From Methanomassiliicoccaceae archaeon UBA537 (lineage in GTDB: Archaea; Thermoplasmatota; Thermoplasmata; Methanomassiliicoccales; Methanomethylophilaceae), in the NCBI GenBank assembly GCA_002504495.1, contig DATC01000142.1:7451-16199 (forward strand): a stretch of DNA of 8,749 nt. The letters are read 5' to 3'. The notes under the pieces are model-generated. The model worked only from the letters and a program-made list of their open reading frames with translations. It searched no databases and was not told the origin of the DNA. Every line of letters starts with the position of its first letter. Within the stretch, counting starts at the first letter, position 1. The translations under genes and the position numbers were made by a program. This document shows positions 7,025 through 8,749 of the stretch, one piece after another.

Positions 7025-7495
7025 ATGTCCTACAATATCGAGGATTGGGAATTCAGCCATGTGGATGAGAGCGAGATCGAGAGGGACCAGATCCCCGACG
7101 GATGGAGGACCGTGAAGATCGTCTCCGCGTCCTACGACGACTCCGGGAAGTACTCCATCAGGGTGGAGGACCTCGACGGCTCCAAGGCCAGCGAGTTCAC
7201 CAACTACTACCTCCTGAAGGCAGGAGAGGACGGCTCCGTCAAGAAGAACGGCATGTCCGTCGGCTCCCTCGTGACCCTCGGGAAGTCCCTGTTCGAGATG
7301 GAGGCCGGGTTCCCCCCTGCGCACTGCATCATCGGAGGAGTCGTCAGGGCCGAGGTCAAGCACAACACCAGCAAGAAGACCGGCAGGCAGTACATGAACA
7401 TCTACAAGTTCGAGCCCGCCCCCGAAGCCATGGTGCTGTCCTACAGCGACATCGACCAGTACTACGTCCCCGACGGAGAGGAGGTCTCGGAGTGA
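7025..7495 (+). CDS. DUF669-like/SSB-like single-stranded DNA-binding protein
   Basis: A 156-residue acidic protein. The IPDGW segment (23-27) followed by a beta-rich body and GGVVRAEVK (104-112) plus KKTGRQYMNIYKF (117-129) resembles the phage DUF669 family and OB-fold SSB-like proteins that sit beside annealing protein and exonuclease genes. It ends in an acidic tail (DIDQYYVPDGEEVSE), similar in character to SSB tails that recruit partners. The likely role is coating single strands produced by the exonuclease. AGAGGT at 7012-7017 is a well-spaced ribosome binding site. The intergenic gap to the exonuclease is 31 bases without a promoter. Family assignment is by pattern only; a different small replication protein is possible. 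Confidence 0.65.
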   Translation: MSYNIEDWEFSHVDESEIERDQIPDGWRTVKIVSASYDDSGKYSIRVEDLDGSKASEFTNYYLLKAGEDGSVKKNGMSVGSLVTLGKSLFEMEAGFPPAHCIIGGVVRAEVKHNTSKKTGRQYMNIYKFEPAPEAMVLSYSDIDQYYVPDGEEVSE

Positions 7496-7499
7496 TCCG

Positions 7500-7525
7500 A
7501 AGGGGAGGGGTTCGCCCCTCCCTTT
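7500..7525 (+). promoter_or_regulatory. Strong GC-rich intercistronic hairpin with TTCG loop
   Basis: An 11-bp stem (7500-7510 with 7515-7525, one G-U pair) closes a TTCG tetraloop, right after the stop of the SSB-like gene and six bases before GGAGG at 7531-7535. There is no long T tract, so it is a poor archaeal terminator. It may instead protect the upstream mRNA end or adjust the ratio of upstream to downstream products. Confidence 0.5.
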
Positions 7526-7541
7526 ACACAGGAGGCATATC

Positions 7542-8189
7542 ATGTCCGACAGCACCACCTACTTCTTCATGGGCATGGCCAGGCGCTCCGGCCCGACCGC
7601 CATGTACATCACGACCCCTAAGGACCTGGACCTGGCACCCAGGACAGATGTCACCGTGGCTCTCCGCGTGGTCTCCACGGGACGCACAGTCCTGATAACC
7701 ACCCGTCTGGTGAAGGTAGGCAATTCCGTGAAGTTCCTTGTGCCGGCACGCATCAAGGATACGATCCATGCGGACGAGCTGCTCCAGGTGGGCATGCGCA
7801 TAGGGCTGTGTCCCCCGGACGACCTCGTGTGGAACTACGACGGAGAGGTCGGCATCCCCGCATCGGAGTACTCCGATACCTCGTCGTTCGTACGGGCGAG
7901 CGAGACGGAGACTCCCGAAGAGGTGCAGGATGGCGACGCCCGAAGGCGAGATAAAGGACGCCATCTGCAGATACCTGCGCACCCTGGCCCCGGACCTGTG
8001 GTACTATCGTGCCCAGGGAGGGGCCTTCGGACACCCCGGGGTGCCCGATATCGTCTGCTGCTACCGCGGCAGATGGGTCGGACCGGAGGTCAAGACCCCT
8101 ACGGGCAGGGTCAGCGGATTCCAGACCCAATGCCGGGAGGACGTGATGTCCGCCGGCGGCGTCTACGAGGTGGTCCGCAGCGTCGATGA
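7542..8189 (+). CDS. Putative AbrB-like DNA-binding protein; 3' part overlaps the nuclease gene
   Basis: The frame encodes 215 residues, but only about the first 130 look like real protein. Two segments resemble SpoVT/AbrB swapped-hairpin half-domains: residues 17-42 (MYITTPKDLDLAPRTDVTVAL) and 55-88 (KVGNSVKFLVPARIK, then LLQVGMRIGL). Tandem halves in one chain could make a pseudo-dimeric DNA-binding fold, suggesting a regulator; this is inference. GGAGG at 7531-7535 sets the ATG at 7542. From 7930 the frame runs through the VRR-NUC gene in another register, giving an R/P/G-rich tail that looks like shadow translation. Either the stop codon was lost or the two genes truly overlap by 260 bases. 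The N-terminal coding is well supported; the function is uncertain. Confidence 0.6.
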   Translation: MSDSTTYFFMGMARRSGPTAMYITTPKDLDLAPRTDVTVALRVVSTGRTVLITTRLVKVGNSVKFLVPARIKDTIHADELLQVGMRIGLCPPDDLVWNYDGEVGIPASEYSDTSSFVRASETETPEEVQDGDARRRDKGRHLQIPAHPGPGPVVLSCPGRGLRTPRGARYRLLLPRQMGRTGGQDPYGQGQRIPDPMPGGRDVRRRRLRGGPQRR

Positions 8190-8253
8190 CGTCAGAAAGG
8201 TCCTGGAGAGCCTGGACCGAGGGGGCTTCGCGCCCCTGCGCACTTTTTCCTAG
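7930..8253 (+). CDS. VRR-NUC domain nuclease
   Basis: A 107-residue stand-alone VRR-NUC protein, the usual size for the phage type. This PD-(D/E)XK subfamily cuts branched DNA structures. Visible active-site residues are E7 in the first helix, D40 in HPGVPDIV, E53 and K55 in PEVKTPTG, and Q65; the chain then follows the family pattern with GGVYEVVRSVDDVRKVLE. GAGGTG at 7920-7925 lies close before the ATG. It belongs with the SNF2 helicase and recombination genes and may process branched replication intermediates before packaging. It ends at TAG (8251-8253), the only amber stop among the genes here, and that stop sits inside a 33-bp repeat. Confidence 0.92.
   Translation: MATPEGEIKDAICRYLRTLAPDLWYYRAQGGAFGHPGVPDIVCCYRGRWVGPEVKTPTGRVSGFQTQCREDVMSAGGVYEVVRSVDDVRKVLESLDRGGFAPLRTFS
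8220..8248 (+). terminator. Hairpin plus T-tract terminator at the end of the early operon
   Basis: AGGGG (8220-8224) pairs with CCCCT (8233-8237), followed by GCGCAC and TTTTT (8244-8248), within the last codons of the VRR-NUC gene. A second TTTTT lies at 8277-8281. T tracts terminate archaeal RNA polymerase, so the pair could end early transcription before the structural genes. Confidence 0.45.
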
Positions 8254-8304
8254 GAAAATCCGACCGTTTTCCGCACTTTTTCATAGGAAATTCCGTTCGT
8301 CATA
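8239..8304. repeat. Two tandem 33-bp direct repeats containing palindromic cores
   Basis: Copy 1 (8239-8271) and copy 2 (8272-8304) both begin CGCACTTTTTC, then a single mismatch, then TAGGAAA, another mismatch and TCCG; similarity fades after about 24 bases. Copy 1 contains the perfect 14-bp palindrome TTTTCCTAGGAAAA (8245-8258); copy 2 keeps only its half-sites TTTC and GAAA. Position at the early/late boundary, before a probable promoter, suggests paired operators or tandem terminators. The repeat is seen; the role is inferred. Confidence 0.75.
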
Positions 8305-8386
8305 ACGATATGAAACTTGCATCTTCTGCATGGTTTATCGATTCGAGCATGAATCATTATTTTAACGAGCATCATGATGGAGGGTC
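8254..8386 (+). promoter_or_regulatory. Early/late junction with probable promoter of the structural gene
   Basis: This 133-base region is clearly AT-richer than its surroundings and holds no convincing gene; an ORF starting at 8310 is a shadow of the next gene. The best TATA-like element is TTTATC at 8334-8339, predicting transcription near 8360-8365. TTATTTTAA (8357-8365) is an alternative that would give a nearly leaderless message. GGAGGG at 8379-8384 precedes the ATG at 8387 with a short spacing of about three bases. The repeats at 8239-8304 lie just upstream, where a repressor or activator could act. Confidence 0.4.
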
Positions 8387-8749
8387 ATGGTCATCGAAGA
8401 ACCGCCCGAACCGACTTACTGCACCCCGGACGACGTGGCCGATGTGCTGGGTCTCCCGGATCCGAACGATCCGCTCGGGCAGTTCAGATTCACCGACGTC
8501 TCGGTGCCTTCGTACGGCTACGTGTGCAAGCTCATCCTCGGAGTGGAGGATGAGCTGGACCGTCGTCTGGGGCAGGCATGGAGGGAGGTGAGAGTGGAGG
8601 ACCATGTCACCTCCATCAAGACGTACGAGGGAGACAGGAACGGCTGGCGCATGGAGATGTACCGCAACGGAGGAGAGTATATCCAGCTCCATAAAGGTGC
8701 CTTGGCTCTGGACCCGACCAAGGGGGACAGGCTCTGGTTCAGGACCCTG
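8387..8749 (+). CDS. Putative head-tail connector-like virion protein (3' end beyond window)
   Basis: An open frame of 121 codons runs to the last base without a stop. The N-terminal part (YCTPDDVADVLGLPDP) resembles the start of small head-tail connector/adaptor proteins of tailed viruses. It is followed by a helix with EDELDRRLGQAWRE, like the 'A-x-x-x-ID-x-x-x-G-x-x-W' pattern, and a beta-rich segment with LDPTKGDRLWF. A similar order of elements (ID..G.AWRE...LDP.KGD) is what I recall from structural proteins of haloarchaeal tailed viruses. Such proteins attach to the portal and form part of the neck. The call is by pattern memory and needs a profile search. It marks the start of the late genes. 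Coding quality is good (third-position GC, no shadows of a better frame). Confidence 0.6.
   Translation, partial: MVIEEPPEPTYCTPDDVADVLGLPDPNDPLGQFRFTDVSVPSYGYVCKLILGVEDELDRRLGQAWREVRVEDHVTSIKTYEGDRNGWRMEMYRNGGEYIQLHKGALALDPTKGDRLWFRTL

Noticed and set aside
5999..7245. GACGGCTCCGTCA repeated in the exonuclease and SSB-like genes
   Set aside because: All copies are in coding sequence reading DGSV with the favoured codons; codon bias is enough to explain it.
8310..8591. Small + strand frame starting MKLASSAWFIDSS in the AT-rich junction
   Set aside because: No ribosome binding site, and most of it is an S/R/T/W-rich shadow of the better-supported gene at 8387.
1..8749. CRISPR array, tRNA, integrase, insertion sequence or attachment site
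   Set aside because: No regularly spaced repeats, cloverleaf sequence, recombinase motifs or terminal inverted repeats were found by eye.

Overview
The window is GC-rich, densely packed DNA with every confident gene on the + strand. It reads as part of the genome, or integrated provirus, of an archaeal tailed virus. Three things point to Archaea. Classical archaeal TATA boxes (CTTATATA at 872-879, TTTATATA at 4960-4967) lie just upstream of genes and no bacterial -35/-10 pairs were seen. Shine-Dalgarno-like GGAG/GAGG motifs precede internal operon genes. The last, partial gene resembles a head-tail connector type I recall from archaeal tailed viruses. The strong use of AGG for arginine with high third-position GC would fit a virus of Thermoplasmatota/Methanomassiliicoccales, but this host guess is inference only.

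Layout. (1) 1-107: unresolved edge sequence with a hairpin directly before the next start codon. (2) 108-869: ParB-like protein whose C-terminus looks like the remains of a ParB-DNA-methyltransferase fusion. (3) A TATA promoter near 873, then a VapE-type P-loop ATPase (914-3670) with a long acidic tail, overlapping a compact SNF2-type helicase (3595-4959). (4) A TATA promoter at 4960, then a recombination operon: ERF-family annealing protein (5033-5929), YqaJ-like PD-(D/E)XK exonuclease (5935-6993), DUF669-like/SSB-like protein (7025-7495), a small protein with two AbrB-like segments (7542 onward) and a VRR-NUC nuclease (7930-8253). (5) A 133-base AT-richer junction (8254-8386) with two 33-bp tandem repeats, T tracts and a probable promoter. 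(6) The start of a structural gene (8387 to the window end).

How it fits together. The VapE ATPase and SNF2 helicase probably serve genome replication and remodelling. The ERF protein, exonuclease and SSB-like protein form a Red-like single-strand annealing module, with the VRR-NUC enzyme as a structure-specific nuclease. The junction near 8240-8386 appears to divide early replication genes from late virion genes and is the best candidate for a regulatory switch.

I see no RNA genes, CRISPR array, insertion sequence or integrase. The most unusual items are the methylase-deleted ParB protein, the 33-bp repeats that lie in codon register around in-frame amber codons, the roughly 260-nt reading-frame overlap at 7930-8189, and the uncharacterised end regions of the VapE protein.
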